Assembly: GCA_019247135.1 (NCBI GenBank)
Contig: JAFAPL010001079.1
Location: 1-22,802, forward strand
Reading direction: 5' to 3'
Length of the DNA stretch: 22,802 bases
Source: Chloroflexota bacterium
GTDB taxonomy: Bacteria > Chloroflexota > UBA6077 > CF-72
This document shows, piece by piece, positions 15,773-22,802 of the stretch. The notes under the pieces are model-generated. The model did not search any database. It was not told where the DNA came from and worked only from the letters and a program-made list of their open reading frames with translations. Position 1 is the stretch's first letter, and every line of letters begins with the position of its first letter. A program made the translations under genes and the position numbers.

Positions 15773-15778
15773 TATCCT
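15773..15778 (+). promoter_or_regulatory. Possible -10 box for argG (leaderless)
   Basis: TATCCT ends 10 nt before the argG ATG at 15789; a poor TTACGA lies 16 bp upstream as a possible -35. No Shine-Dalgarno sequence precedes the ATG, so the mRNA is likely leaderless or nearly so. It sits in the 93-bp divergent region shared with the amidase gene. I see no arginine-repressor-type operator that I could defend. Confidence 0.4.
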
Positions 15779-15788
15779 TTGCGCGGCC

Positions 15789-17066
15789 ATGGACAAGGTA
15801 GTCCTCGCATACTCAGGCGGCCTGGACACCTCGGTGGCCATCCGCTGGATCAACGAGAAATACGGCCTCGAAGTCATCGCCCTGACCATCGACGTCGGGA
15901 ACGAAAAAGACTTCGAGGTCATTCGTCAGAAAGCGCTGCGCACGGGCGCCGTCAAGGCCTATATCGAAGACGCCAAGAGCGTCTTCGTCCAGGATTTCGT
16001 TGTGCCCGCATTGCAGGCGGGCGCCCTGTACCAGGGTGTCTATCCGCTTGCCACCGCGCTTGCCCGACCACTGATCGGAAAGCTGCTCGTCGACTACGCC
16101 CGCAAAGAGGGCGCCAGCCACGTCGCGCACGGCTGTACTGGCAAAGGCAACGACCAGGTCCGTTTCGATATCTCGATCGCCGCCCTTGCACCGGAGCTCA
16201 AGATCATCGCGCCAGTGCGCGAATGGCGCATGACGCGCGACGAGGAGATCCGCTACGCGCAGGAGCACAACATCCCTGTGCCCGTCACCGCCGCGAGTCC
16301 GTATTCGGTGGATGCCAACCTGTGGGGCCGCAGCATCGAGGCCGGCGTGCTCGAAGACCCCTGGAACGAGCCACCCGAGGACGCCTACGCCTGGACCATC
16401 AATCCACGCTTCGCGCCCGAAGAGCCGACCTATCTGACCATCGACTTCGAGCGCGGCGTTCCCGTCGCGATCGGCGACGAGAACGGCGAGCGCATGGAGC
16501 GCCTGGACGGCGTGGAGCTCGTGACGCGTCTGAACGAGCTGGCCGGCTCACACGGAATTGGCCGCGTCGATCACATCGAAGACAGGCTGGTTGGCATCAA
16601 GTCACGCGAGGTGTACGAGACTCCGGCCGCGATCGTCCTGCACAACGCCCATGACGCACTCGAAGCGCTGACGCTCAGCCGCGAGCAGCGCCGCTTCAAG
16701 CAGATCGTTGCGGACGAGATGGCGCAGCTGATCTACGACGGGCGTATGTTCTCGGGTCACTACCGCGACCTGTCCTATTACGTGGCCAGCACTCAGCGTG
16801 CCGTTACGGGCACAGTCCGAATGCGTCTGCTCAAAGGCAACGCCGTAGCCGTTGGACGGCGGTCGCCGCTGTCGCTGTATGACTTCGGCCTGGCGACGTA
16901 CGAGACCGGCGACCAGTTCGACCATTCAGCGTCGCTCGGCTTCATCAAGCTCGCCAGTCAGCAGTTGCTGACACAAGCCCGCGTGCAGCTCGGCGCGGGC
17001 CAGAGCGACACCACGATCCGCCGGCTGGTCGCTCCCACGATCGAAGACAACTCAGAGAACCCTTGA
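15789..17066 (+). CDS. argG: Argininosuccinate synthase
   Basis: A 425-residue enzyme that joins citrulline and aspartate with ATP to form argininosuccinate in arginine synthesis. The N-terminal N-type ATP pyrophosphatase motif AYSGGLDTSV is at 7-16. The citrulline/aspartate-binding block follows, with LARPLIGKLLVDYAR, HGCTGKGNDQVRFD and PVREWRMTRDEEI. The later block SPYSVDANLWGRSIEAGVLEDP is diagnostic of ArgG. Residues from IKSREVYETPAAIVLHNAHDALE onward complete the synthetase domain. ATG 15789 is chosen because it gives the standard MDKVVLAYSGG N-terminus; the frame is open 69 bp further upstream into the divergent promoter region. Its TGA overlaps the argH start. Confidence 0.97.
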   Translation: MDKVVLAYSGGLDTSVAIRWINEKYGLEVIALTIDVGNEKDFEVIRQKALRTGAVKAYIEDAKSVFVQDFVVPALQAGALYQGVYPLATALARPLIGKLLVDYARKEGASHVAHGCTGKGNDQVRFDISIAALAPELKIIAPVREWRMTRDEEIRYAQEHNIPVPVTAASPYSVDANLWGRSIEAGVLEDPWNEPPEDAYAWTINPRFAPEEPTYLTIDFERGVPVAIGDENGERMERLDGVELVTRLNELAGSHGIGRVDHIEDRLVGIKSREVYETPAAIVLHNAHDALEALTLSREQRRFKQIVADEMAQLIYDGRMFSGHYRDLSYYVASTQRAVTGTVRMRLLKGNAVAVGRRSPLSLYDFGLATYETGDQFDHSASLGFIKLASQQLLTQARVQLGAGQSDTTIRRLVAPTIEDNSENP

Positions 17067-18553
17067 ACGCACCGGAGCGTCAAACCCTCTGGGGCGGTCG
17101 CTTCGAAAAATCCCTGGACGCCCGAGCGCTTCGGTACACCACCTCCCTACCCGTCGACAAGCGACTCTTCGAGCTCGACGTGCTGGCAAGCATCGCCCAC
17201 GCGCGCATGCTCGGCTATCGGGCCATCATTCCCGGTGAGGATGCCGACGCGATCGTCCACGGCCTGGCCGACCTTCTGGACAATCCGCCCGACCTCGAAA
17301 CCGACGCCTTCGAGGACGTGCACAGTCTGGTTGAAACCGAGCTCGCCCGCCGCATCGGCGAGCCCGCTGGTCGCCTGCACACGGCCCGCAGCCGCAACGA
17401 CCAGATCGCGACCGACATCAGAATGTATTGCCGCGCCGCGCTCGTGGACGGCGTCATGCGTCTCCTCGACCTGCAGGCAGCACTGCTCGATACCGCAGAG
17501 CATCACGCCGAGACCCTGATCTCGGGATATACCCACACGCAGCGAGCCCAACCGGTCACCCTCGGGCACCACATGCTCGCGTATTCGGAGATGCTCGAAC
17601 GTGACATTGGCCGGCTGATGGACGCGTATCCGCGTGCCGACGTGCTGCCGCTGGGTTCCGGCGCGCTTGCTGGAGCGCCCTATCCGCTGGATCGCGGGTT
17701 CGTTGCAACGCTGCTCGGCTTCGGCTCCGTCAGTCGCAACAGCCTCGACGCTGTCAGTGACCGCGATTTTCTCCTCGAACACCTGGCCGCCTTGAGCGTC
17801 ATCGCGATGCACCTGTCTCGCCTGGCGGAGGAGCTCGTGTTGTGGTCCACGGCCGAGTTCGGCTTCGTTCAGCTGGACGAAGCATTCACGACCGGCTCGA
17901 GCATCATGCCTCAGAAACGCAACCCCGACGTCGCCGAGCTGCTGCGTGGCAAGACGGGCCGTGTCTACGCCTCCCTGTTCGGCCTGCTGGTGACGCTCAA
18001 AGGCCTGCCACTGAGCTACAACCGCGACTTGCAGGAAGACAAGCAGCCTTACTTCGAAGCCGTCGAGGTCCTGCATGACGGTCTCGCGTTGGCAGCCGCG
18101 ATGATGTCGTCCGCCACGTGGCGTACCGACCGCCTCGGCGCATCCGCCTCAGACGGGCTGATCGGAGCCACCGATCTGGCCGACCACCTGACACGTCGTG
18201 GCCTGCCGTTCCGTCAGGCACATGAGGTTGTCGGTCACATCGTCCGGGCCGCGGAATCGAGTGGTCGCCGCCTGGCCGACTTCTCGTTAGCCGATCTCCA
18301 GACGTTCTGTTCGCTGTTCGACGCCACTGCCGTCGGCCTCGAACCTACCCAGATGGTCGCCGCGCGCGACCTGGAAGGCGGCCCCGCACCAACGCAAGTC
18401 CGCCGTCAACTGGCCGAGGCCCGCACCCGCCACGCCACCTCCCGCGCCTGGGCCGAGCAGACCGCCGCCCGCCTACCCACCCTCGCCACCGTTAGTCAGG
18501 GTCTGCAATCACCCCCCTCTCCCTGGCCAGGGAGAGGGGGGCAGGTGGGGTGA
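17063..18553 (+). CDS. argH: Argininosuccinate lyase with repeat-derived C-terminal tail
   Basis: A 496-residue enzyme of the fumarase/aspartase superfamily that splits argininosuccinate into arginine and fumarate. The start is TTG 17063 overlapping the argG stop (TTGA); no ATG lies near and the N-terminus LWGGRFEKS is standard. Motifs include HTARSRNDQIATD, YTHTQRAQPVTLGHH, and the superfamily signature GSSIMPQKRNP at 278-288 carrying the catalytic serine loop. Enzymes of this family usually end near residue 455-470; here about 30-40 extra residues follow. Residues 484-493 (PPSPWPGRGG) are encoded by a perfect palindrome, and the TGA lies just downstream in the same low-complexity element. 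The tail is unlikely to be functional; the original stop was probably lost when the repeat arrived. Confidence 0.96.
   Translation: MNAPERQTLWGGRFEKSLDARALRYTTSLPVDKRLFELDVLASIAHARMLGYRAIIPGEDADAIVHGLADLLDNPPDLETDAFEDVHSLVETELARRIGEPAGRLHTARSRNDQIATDIRMYCRAALVDGVMRLLDLQAALLDTAEHHAETLISGYTHTQRAQPVTLGHHMLAYSEMLERDIGRLMDAYPRADVLPLGSGALAGAPYPLDRGFVATLLGFGSVSRNSLDAVSDRDFLLEHLAALSVIAMHLSRLAEELVLWSTAEFGFVQLDEAFTTGSSIMPQKRNPDVAELLRGKTGRVYASLFGLLVTLKGLPLSYNRDLQEDKQPYFEAVEVLHDGLALAAAMMSSATWRTDRLGASASDGLIGATDLADHLTRRGLPFRQAHEVVGHIVRAAESSGRRLADFSLADLQTFCSLFDATAVGLEPTQMVAARDLEGGPAPTQVRRQLAEARTRHATSRAWAEQTAARLPTLATVSQGLQSPPSPWPGRGGQVG
18512..18553. repeat. Perfect 30-bp palindrome of the CCCTCTCCC type plus GGTG-rich tail
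   Basis: Left arm 18512-18526 (CCCCCCTCTCCCTGG) is the exact reverse complement of right arm 18527-18541, with no loop. A tail rich in GGTGGGGTGAGGGTG follows to about 18558. Palindromes of this composition with such tails are, to my knowledge, dispersed in many copies in Chloroflexota and other GC-rich genomes. There is one copy in this window. It could also act as an RNA hairpin between argH and the converging hydrolase gene, but no T-tract follows on either strand, so it is not a standard intrinsic terminator. Confidence 0.8.
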
Positions 18554-18578
18554 GGGTGGAACATGCCTTAAAACAGCG

Positions 18579-19610
18579 CTACGCCAGATGCTCTTTGAAC
18601 CAGTTGATCATGTCCCGCCAGGCGGCTAATGCCTGGTCCTGGTTGTAGGCCGGCCCGGTGTCGTCGTTGAACGCGTGCATGGTGCCCGGATAGACGTTGA
18701 ACTGGTGCGTCACTTTGGCCACCGTGAGCGCCTGCTCGAGCTGGTCGCGGCCGTTGTTCGCGAAGTCATTCGGGTCAGATGAATAGATACCCAGTACCGC
18801 CGCCTTGATGTTGCCCACCTGATCCAACGGCGGCGGCGCACCGTACCACGGAGCCGCCGCCCTGAGTTGGGGAATCTGCGTCGTCGACCTCCACACGACG
18901 CCCCCGCCGAAGCAGAACCCGTTCATCGCGAGCTTGTCGAACTGCACCAGGTCGGGCTTGCTCTGGTAGTACGTTACGGCTGATTTGAAGTCACTCACGA
19001 ACTGATCAGCGTTGACGTTCGGACCGGTCAGCAGAGCTGAAAACTGGTTGGGATCGCTGATTTTTGCGGTGCCGCCCTGACGACTGACCAGGTCCACTCC
19101 GCATGCGATGTAGCCCTCTTTGGCAAACCGTCGCACCACGTCGCGGATGTGCTCGTTGAGACCCCGATTCTGATGGCAGACGAGGACGAGTGGCAGCGCG
19201 CCGTTTGTGCCCTTCATGCGCGCCTGGTAGGCCATGATCGTTGCCCCATCGGCGCCCTGAAACGTGATGTCCTGGCCGTCGCTGGTGGGGTCATTTGGCG
19301 CCACCGCCAATGGGCTGTGCGGTAATGGTGAAGGCGACGGCAGCACACTCGGCGATGGACTCGAACCCGGGGATGGACTCGGACCCGGCGAGGCAGCCGG
19401 CGCCGCCGCGGGCTTGACCGCCGTCGCGGCCGCGGCTGAACCGCCCCCGCCCGCTGATGACGAGCAACCAAGCGCAAGCAACAGCGTCGCGGTCGTCCCA
19501 ACACCGCCCGTGATGTTGAGCACCCGCCGCACCAGGTCACGTCGTCCCAGGTGGCCCGCTTTGAAATCAGCCACATACTCGTGGACCATGTACGCCTGTA
19601 GCTCGTTCAT
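18579..19610 (-). CDS. Exported dienelactone-hydrolase-family alpha/beta hydrolase
   Basis: A 343-residue protein. The N-terminus has MNELQAYMVHEYVADFKAGH, then GRRDLVRRVLNITGG at 22-36 and a hydrophobic stretch ending LALGC49. This resembles a Tat signal with a weak lipobox, so it may be a surface lipoprotein. A Pro/Ser linker spans 70-100. The hydrolase domain (about 112-343) shows nucleophile Cys233 in NGFCFGGG, an acid near Asp279 or Asp282 (YSSDPNDF) and His312 (GTMHAF). The usual Glu of the HE-x-x-GL motif in this family is Gln147 (CHQNRGLN). Substrate is unknown; many such proteins are general esterases. ATG 19610 is preferred to TTG 19652. It converges on argH, separated by 25 bp. Confidence 0.87.
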   Translation of the reverse strand: MNELQAYMVHEYVADFKAGHLGRRDLVRRVLNITGGVGTTATLLLALGCSSSAGGGGSAAAATAVKPAAAPAASPGPSPSPGSSPSPSVLPSPSPLPHSPLAVAPNDPTSDGQDITFQGADGATIMAYQARMKGTNGALPLVLVCHQNRGLNEHIRDVVRRFAKEGYIACGVDLVSRQGGTAKISDPNQFSALLTGPNVNADQFVSDFKSAVTYYQSKPDLVQFDKLAMNGFCFGGGVVWRSTTQIPQLRAAAPWYGAPPPLDQVGNIKAAVLGIYSSDPNDFANNGRDQLEQALTVAKVTHQFNVYPGTMHAFNDDTGPAYNQDQALAAWRDMINWFKEHLA

Positions 19611-19618
19611 TGCTTCGC

Positions 19619-19624
19619 AGCGTA
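19619..19624 (-). promoter_or_regulatory. Possible -10 box for the hydrolase gene (leaderless)
   Basis: The minus strand reads TACGCT, ending 8 nt before the ATG at 19610, with no ribosome binding site between. It fits the pattern at other operon-head genes here but is a short match. Confidence 0.25.
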
Positions 19625-19655
19625 GCAGCGCGGGCGCCGCAGGAACGGGCAATGC

Positions 19656-19691
19656 CGTGCTCGCCGTGCTCGCGGTGCTCGCGGTGCTCGC
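19656..19691 (+). repeat. Four tandem copies of a 9-bp unit in a divergent intergenic region
   Basis: Four consecutive units of (C/G)GTGCTCGC, the first two starting with C and the last two with G. They lie between the hydrolase and glycosylase starts, close upstream of the glycosylase promoter. The copy number may vary between strains by slippage. Whether the repeat has a regulatory role cannot be told from the sequence. Confidence 0.7.
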
Positions 19692-19708
19692 GGCTACGGC
19701 CTCTCCTG

Positions 19709-19714
19709 TTTAAT
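19709..19714 (+). promoter_or_regulatory. Possible -10 box for the AlkA-like gene (leaderless)
   Basis: TTTAAT ends 8 nt before the ATG at 19723, with no ribosome binding site between. It is an AT-rich island in otherwise GC-rich DNA. No clear -35 box. Confidence 0.3.
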
Positions 19715-19722
19715 GCTCGACC

Positions 19723-20598
19723 ATGCACGTCGCGCTGCAGCCGCCGCTGGACATCAACAGCTCCCTGCAGCTGTTCCAGCGTTCGGGCGACGATCTGCTG
19801 GATCGGTGGGACGGTTCGCGGCTCGCCAGGGCCGTGCCGGTCGACGATCACTGGGTGCCGTTCGTCGCTCACGCGCGCGGCTCGCCGTCCGAGCCGGCTT
19901 TTCTGGTCGAGTCACCCGACCCGGCTGCCGTCGCCGAGACCGTCGCAAACACGTTCGTCCCGCCTCCGCCCGAGTACGCAGTCCTGCTTCATACCGACCC
20001 CGTGCTGCGAAGACTCGACGAAAAGTTCCGTGGGATCTGCCAGATCCGTCAGCTCGACCTCTTCACCGCTCTGATCAGGTGCATCAGTGCGCAACAGGTG
20101 AACCTGCGCTGGGCAGTGATCACGCGGCGTCGATTGGCCGAGGCATTCGGCACTCCGCACGAGGTCAATGGGACGACGGTGTACAGTCTCGATCCGCACC
20201 GGCTGGCCGCGGTCGACCCCGCGGACATCCGCGCGCTCCAGTTCACGACCAGTAAGGCGGTGTCGATCGTCGCCGTTGCTCGCGCGATCGTCGACGGCCA
20301 CGCCAATCTGGATGAGCTTCGTCAACTATCGGACGATGAGGTCATCGCCAGACTGGTGAGCATTCGCGGCATCGGCCGCTGGTCCGCCGAATGGGTCCTC
20401 GCGCGTACGCTCGGCCGCGCGGTGGTGGTCGCGGGCGATCTGGGCGTGCGCAAAGCCGTCGGGCTCGCCTACCTGGGCACGACCCACCCGTCAGAGGCCG
20501 ACGTCCGCCGCGCGACTGCCCACTGGGGCAGCGCCGCGGGCACGGCGCAGGCGCTGCTCCTGCACGCGCTCGGCGAACACGCATTACCCGGCGCCTGA
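19723..20598 (+). CDS. alkA: DNA-3-methyladenine glycosylase II (AlkA-like, HhH-GPD family)
   Basis: A 291-residue base-excision repair enzyme that removes alkylated purines from DNA. Residues 1-85 form a beta-rich N-terminal domain. The HhH-GPD domain runs from about 95 (LDEKFRGICQIRQLDLFTALIRCI) to the end, with SAQQVNLRWA at 122-131. The helix-hairpin-helix is LVSIRGIGRWSAEWVLA at 211-227, and catalytic Asp239 is in AGDLGVRKAV, in line with the aspartate of E. coli AlkA. The usual PADD segment before this is VAGD. Length matches AlkA (about 280). There is no Ada domain, so it is a stand-alone glycosylase. Its 3' end overlaps the convergent HIT gene by 15 bp. Confidence 0.9.
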   Translation: MHVALQPPLDINSSLQLFQRSGDDLLDRWDGSRLARAVPVDDHWVPFVAHARGSPSEPAFLVESPDPAAVAETVANTFVPPPPEYAVLLHTDPVLRRLDEKFRGICQIRQLDLFTALIRCISAQQVNLRWAVITRRRLAEAFGTPHEVNGTTVYSLDPHRLAAVDPADIRALQFTTSKAVSIVAVARAIVDGHANLDELRQLSDDEVIARLVSIRGIGRWSAEWVLARTLGRAVVVAGDLGVRKAVGLAYLGTTHPSEADVRRATAHWGSAAGTAQALLLHALGEHALPGA

Positions 20599-21021
20599 CA
20601 GCGCCGCCCGCACCGCGTGCTGTGCCTCGCGCATCGCTGCCGCATCGGGATACGGGCGCCTGATCCACTGAAAATTGCGACCGAACAGCCCGTCACCCTT
20701 GTGCCGCGGCACGACATGCGCGTGCAGGTGCGGCACACTCTGCGACACCTTGACGTTCAGCGCGACGAAGCTGCCGTCAGCCCTGAACGCCTGCTCGACC
20801 GCTTTTGACAGGCGCTGAACGACCTCGAAGAACGCTCCGACGCTGTCTCTCGGAAGGTCCGCCAGGGTCGGCCAGTGCGTCTTGGGCAGCACGAGGACGT
20901 GCCCCGGCCGCAACGGCGCATGGTCCAGAAACGCCGTGGTCAGGTCGTCGTCGTAGACCGTGTACGCAGGCGTGTTGCCGGCCACGATGTCGCAAAAGAC
21001 GCAGCCGCGCACTCGCGCCAT
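20584..21021 (-). CDS. HIT-family nucleotide hydrolase or transferase
   Basis: A 145-residue cytoplasmic protein with the histidine triad HLHAHVVPR at 98-106 (His98, His100, His102), whose second conserved His forms the nucleotidyl intermediate. The N-terminus CVFCDIVAG (Cys7, Cys10) is the usual zinc-binding start of HINT-type members, and LVLPKTHWPTLADL is the matching central strand. These enzymes hydrolyse purine nucleoside phosphoramidates or dinucleoside polyphosphates; the exact substrate is unclear. The ATG at 21021 lies 1 nt after the stop of the flavoprotein gene (TAA-G-ATG), so it is the last gene of that operon. Confidence 0.92.
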   Translation of the reverse strand: MARVRGCVFCDIVAGNTPAYTVYDDDLTTAFLDHAPLRPGHVLVLPKTHWPTLADLPRDSVGAFFEVVQRLSKAVEQAFRADGSFVALNVKVSQSVPHLHAHVVPRHKGDGLFGRNFQWIRRPYPDAAAMREAQHAVRAALSGAG

Positions 21022-21022
21022 C

Positions 21023-22192
21023 TTATGCGCGCACTCGCGCGCCTCGACGCCAGGCTTGCGTGCGCACGACGTACAACGTCAGGCGTGCCGCCATGGTGCC
21101 CGGTCCGTAACCAGCGGGCTCGCGCTCGCCGAGCACGATCTCCGTCAACAGTTGCCGCAATGCGGGCCGCGCGTTCGCGAGACGGACCAGCGCATTCAGC
21201 ATGACGGGCGAGCAGTACCAGTCGCGTACGATCTCGCTGAACCGAAAGAGTTTTCCGAATCGACTCCGCAACGCCGCGTCATATTCGCTCGACGGCGCCT
21301 CGCGAAGCAGATGGTCGGCCGCGATCGCGCCGGACTCCAGCGCGTAGTCAATCCCCTCACCGGTCAGCGGATTGACCAGTCCAGCGGCCTCGCCTACCAG
21401 CAGCGTGCGGCCAGCGAACGTAGGAGCACTGAGAAAGTCGACGCGGATCGGATAGCCCTTCAACGGCCCGACCTGCTGCGCTCGAGTAGGCAGCGTGGCC
21501 GCAAATCGCTTGAACACCGCGGCCGCGGTGTAGTTCCGACGTTTGTGCGGGACAAACCCCACCCCGACGTTCGCGCCACCGGCGGCGATCGGAAACGCCC
21601 AGCCGTATCCGGGCAACGGCACATGGTCGAATCGCAGCTGGAACACCGGCCGAGTCTGGAGGCCCTCGAAGTACGCTCGCGCGGCCAGCATCACCCGCGG
21701 TTGCCGCCGCAAGATGCCTGAGCGCGTGAGCAGTCCAGTCGCGGCGCCCGTCGCGATGACGACGCTGCGCGCCTCGATACCGCCTTTCTCTGATTGCACG
21801 CGTACGGACTCCGCCGCCGACTCGACGTTCACTACGTTCACCTGCTCGAACGCGGCACCACCTTCGAGCGCCCGCCGTCGCAAGATGTCGTCGAGTTTCT
21901 GTCGTGGCACGGCCAGCGCGCCATGCTCGCTGCTGATGGGCGCCGCCGTGGCTCGACCGTTCGGCGCCACGACCTCGTAGCCTTCGACGGGGCAGCCGGC
22001 GCGGCTCACCTGCGGCAACACGCCCATCTGGTCGATGACGCGCAGCGCGCGTGGTGTCAGGCCGTCGCCGCAGGTCTTGTCGCGCGGGAACTCGGCCTTG
22101 TCGACCAGCAGGACGTCGGCGCCCGCCCGGGCGAGGAAGTACGCCGTCGCCGAACCTCCCGGGCCCGCACCCACCACCACCACGTCGCGCAC
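21023..22192 (-). CDS. Geranylgeranyl reductase family FAD-dependent oxidoreductase
   Basis: A 389-residue flavoprotein. The N-terminal dinucleotide fold is VVVVGAGPGGSATAYFLARAG at 4-24, with DKAEFPRDKTCGDGLTPRAL at 31-50, the hallmark of geranylgeranyl reductase and related proteins. The second FAD motif GRTLLVGEAAGLVNPLTGEG is about 261-280, and IDYALESG follows. Family members reduce prenyl double bonds in menaquinone, carotenoids, chlorophyll side chains or isoprenoid lipids; the substrate here is unknown. GTG at 22192 is chosen because it gives RDVVVVGAG; the ATG at 22200 is in another frame. It lies 7 nt after the membrane protein stop. Confidence 0.88.
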   Translation of the reverse strand: MRDVVVVGAGPGGSATAYFLARAGADVLLVDKAEFPRDKTCGDGLTPRALRVIDQMGVLPQVSRAGCPVEGYEVVAPNGRATAAPISSEHGALAVPRQKLDDILRRRALEGGAAFEQVNVVNVESAAESVRVQSEKGGIEARSVVIATGAATGLLTRSGILRRQPRVMLAARAYFEGLQTRPVFQLRFDHVPLPGYGWAFPIAAGGANVGVGFVPHKRRNYTAAAVFKRFAATLPTRAQQVGPLKGYPIRVDFLSAPTFAGRTLLVGEAAGLVNPLTGEGIDYALESGAIAADHLLREAPSSEYDAALRSRFGKLFRFSEIVRDWYCSPVMLNALVRLANARPALRQLLTEIVLGEREPAGYGPGTMAARLTLYVVRTQAWRRGARVRA

Positions 22193-22199
22193 CGCGACA

Positions 22200-22802
22200 T
22201 TATCGGGTCGCCGGCCGCTTCTTGAGCATGACGCCCAGCCAGATGTACCAGATCGGACTCGCGACGAACCCCGTCAGCAGCGCCGGCCCGAGCACCAGTG
22301 GACTGGTCGCATCCAACACGATCAGCCGTGCCAGGTATATCAGGATCAACAGCGCGGCCGTCACGTAGCCGAGATAGCCGAGCCCGCGCGTGAATCCGCC
22401 GCCCCGCAGCATCAACCACGCGATCACCCACAGCGCGAGCCCCGCAACACCGAAGGTCAGCATGCCGCGAGGGTCGATCTGGCTCGGCAAGTCGAGATTG
22501 ACCGTCGCCGGCGGATGCAACGCGTTCGCCAGGTCATAACCCCCATGGATCGCCGCCCCCATCGCGCCCGCGACACCGAGCAGCAAGCCAAGCATCGCGA
22601 ACGTCTCGTCCGTCTGCTTCAGCCGAGCATAGATGCCAACCATCGTCGCGGTGCCAAACAATCCGGTGAGGACGAGAAACACCGCGCTCAACAGGTCGGA
22701 TCGCAACACGACGAACGCCAGCGAGTACAGAAACCCTGTAGCACCCGTCAGCATCGCGGTCGCGCTGGCAAAGCCGTCGTAGCTGTGCGAGCTGAGAGCG
22801 CT
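22200..22802 (-). CDS. Six-helix membrane protein, function unknown (5' end beyond window)
   Basis: The frame stays open to the window edge (201 codons visible). An internal ATG at 22754 would cut into the first membrane helix, so the true start is probably just outside. Six hydrophobic helices are visible; counted from that ATG they lie at about 1-17, 21-43, 53-77, 97-116, 125-146 and 151-174, separated by short basic loops (IYARLKQ; MLRGGGFTRG). The C-terminus is VMLKKRPATR. There is no recognisable catalytic motif, and I cannot name the family. It lies 7 nt before the geranylgeranyl-reductase-like gene in the same operon, which might suggest a lipid or quinone context, but that is weak inference. 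Confidence 0.7.
   Translation of the reverse strand, partial: SALSSHSYDGFASATAMLTGATGFLYSLAFVVLRSDLLSAVFLVLTGLFGTATMVGIYARLKQTDETFAMLGLLLGVAGAMGAAIHGGYDLANALHPPATVNLDLPSQIDPRGMLTFGVAGLALWVIAWLMLRGGGFTRGLGYLGYVTAALLILIYLARLIVLDATSPLVLGPALLTGFVASPIWYIWLGVMLKKRPATR

Noticed and set aside
17147..18076. 309-codon minus-strand open frame inside argH
   Set aside because: Antisense to conserved ArgH motifs and with no domain features.
18512..18541. The argH palindrome as an intrinsic transcription terminator
   Set aside because: The stem is strong but no T-run follows on either strand; a dispersed repeat explains it better, though an RNA effect is not excluded.
1..22802. Mobile elements, prophage, CRISPR array, or a defence island
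   Set aside because: No transposase, integrase, phage structural gene, regular spacer-repeat pattern or restriction/toxin gene was seen; the genes are a pilus locus plus housekeeping and envelope functions.

Overview
This is a GC-rich, densely packed chromosomal window from what looks like a monoderm bacterium, most probably Chloroflexota or a relative. That placement is inference. It rests on a Tad/Flp pilus locus with no visible outer-membrane secretin, an N-acetylmuramoyl-L-alanine amidase with golvesin-like and LGFP-like modules plus an EF-hand-like insert, and a CCCTCTCCC-type palindromic repeat. Both Shine-Dalgarno starts and apparently leaderless starts occur. I see no rRNA, tRNA, CRISPR array, insertion sequence or prophage.

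1-7207 (minus strand) is one long Tad/Flp pilus operon. In order of transcription it encodes RcpC/CpaB, TadZ/CpaE, TadA/CpaF, TadB, TadC, Flp pilin, two TadE-like pseudopilins, a TadG-like pseudopilin and a degenerate FHA-like protein cut by the window edge. From rcpC to tadC the genes are joined by ATGA stop/start overlaps, and flp has its own strong ribosome binding site. No prepilin peptidase, secretin or TadD is visible. All four pilin-like proteins carry Ala, not Gly, before the predicted cleavage site.

7208-10565 holds a 115-bp divergent promoter region and a 1080-residue plus-strand protein. It combines membrane segments, two LysM domains, what I read as a catalytically dead FtsK/SpoIIIE-like domain, and a C-terminal SARP-type winged helix with a BTAD domain. 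It is the most unusual gene here and is a candidate cell-envelope-linked regulator of the pilus operon.

10574-15695 (minus strand) is a cell-envelope block: a GT4 glycosyltransferase, a secreted protein with two related beta-rich modules and a PIG-L deacetylase form an apparent operon. Separately promoted, upstream of it, is the large secreted amidase.

15789-18553 (plus strand) is argG-argH, the last two steps of arginine synthesis, joined by a TTGA overlap. The 3' end of argH runs into a perfect 30-bp palindromic repeat that supplies its last residues and probably its stop codon.

18579-22802 holds an exported dienelactone-hydrolase-like protein (minus), an AlkA-type DNA glycosylase (plus), and a minus-strand operon of a six-helix membrane protein (5' end outside the window), a geranylgeranyl-reductase-family flavoprotein and a HIT hydrolase.
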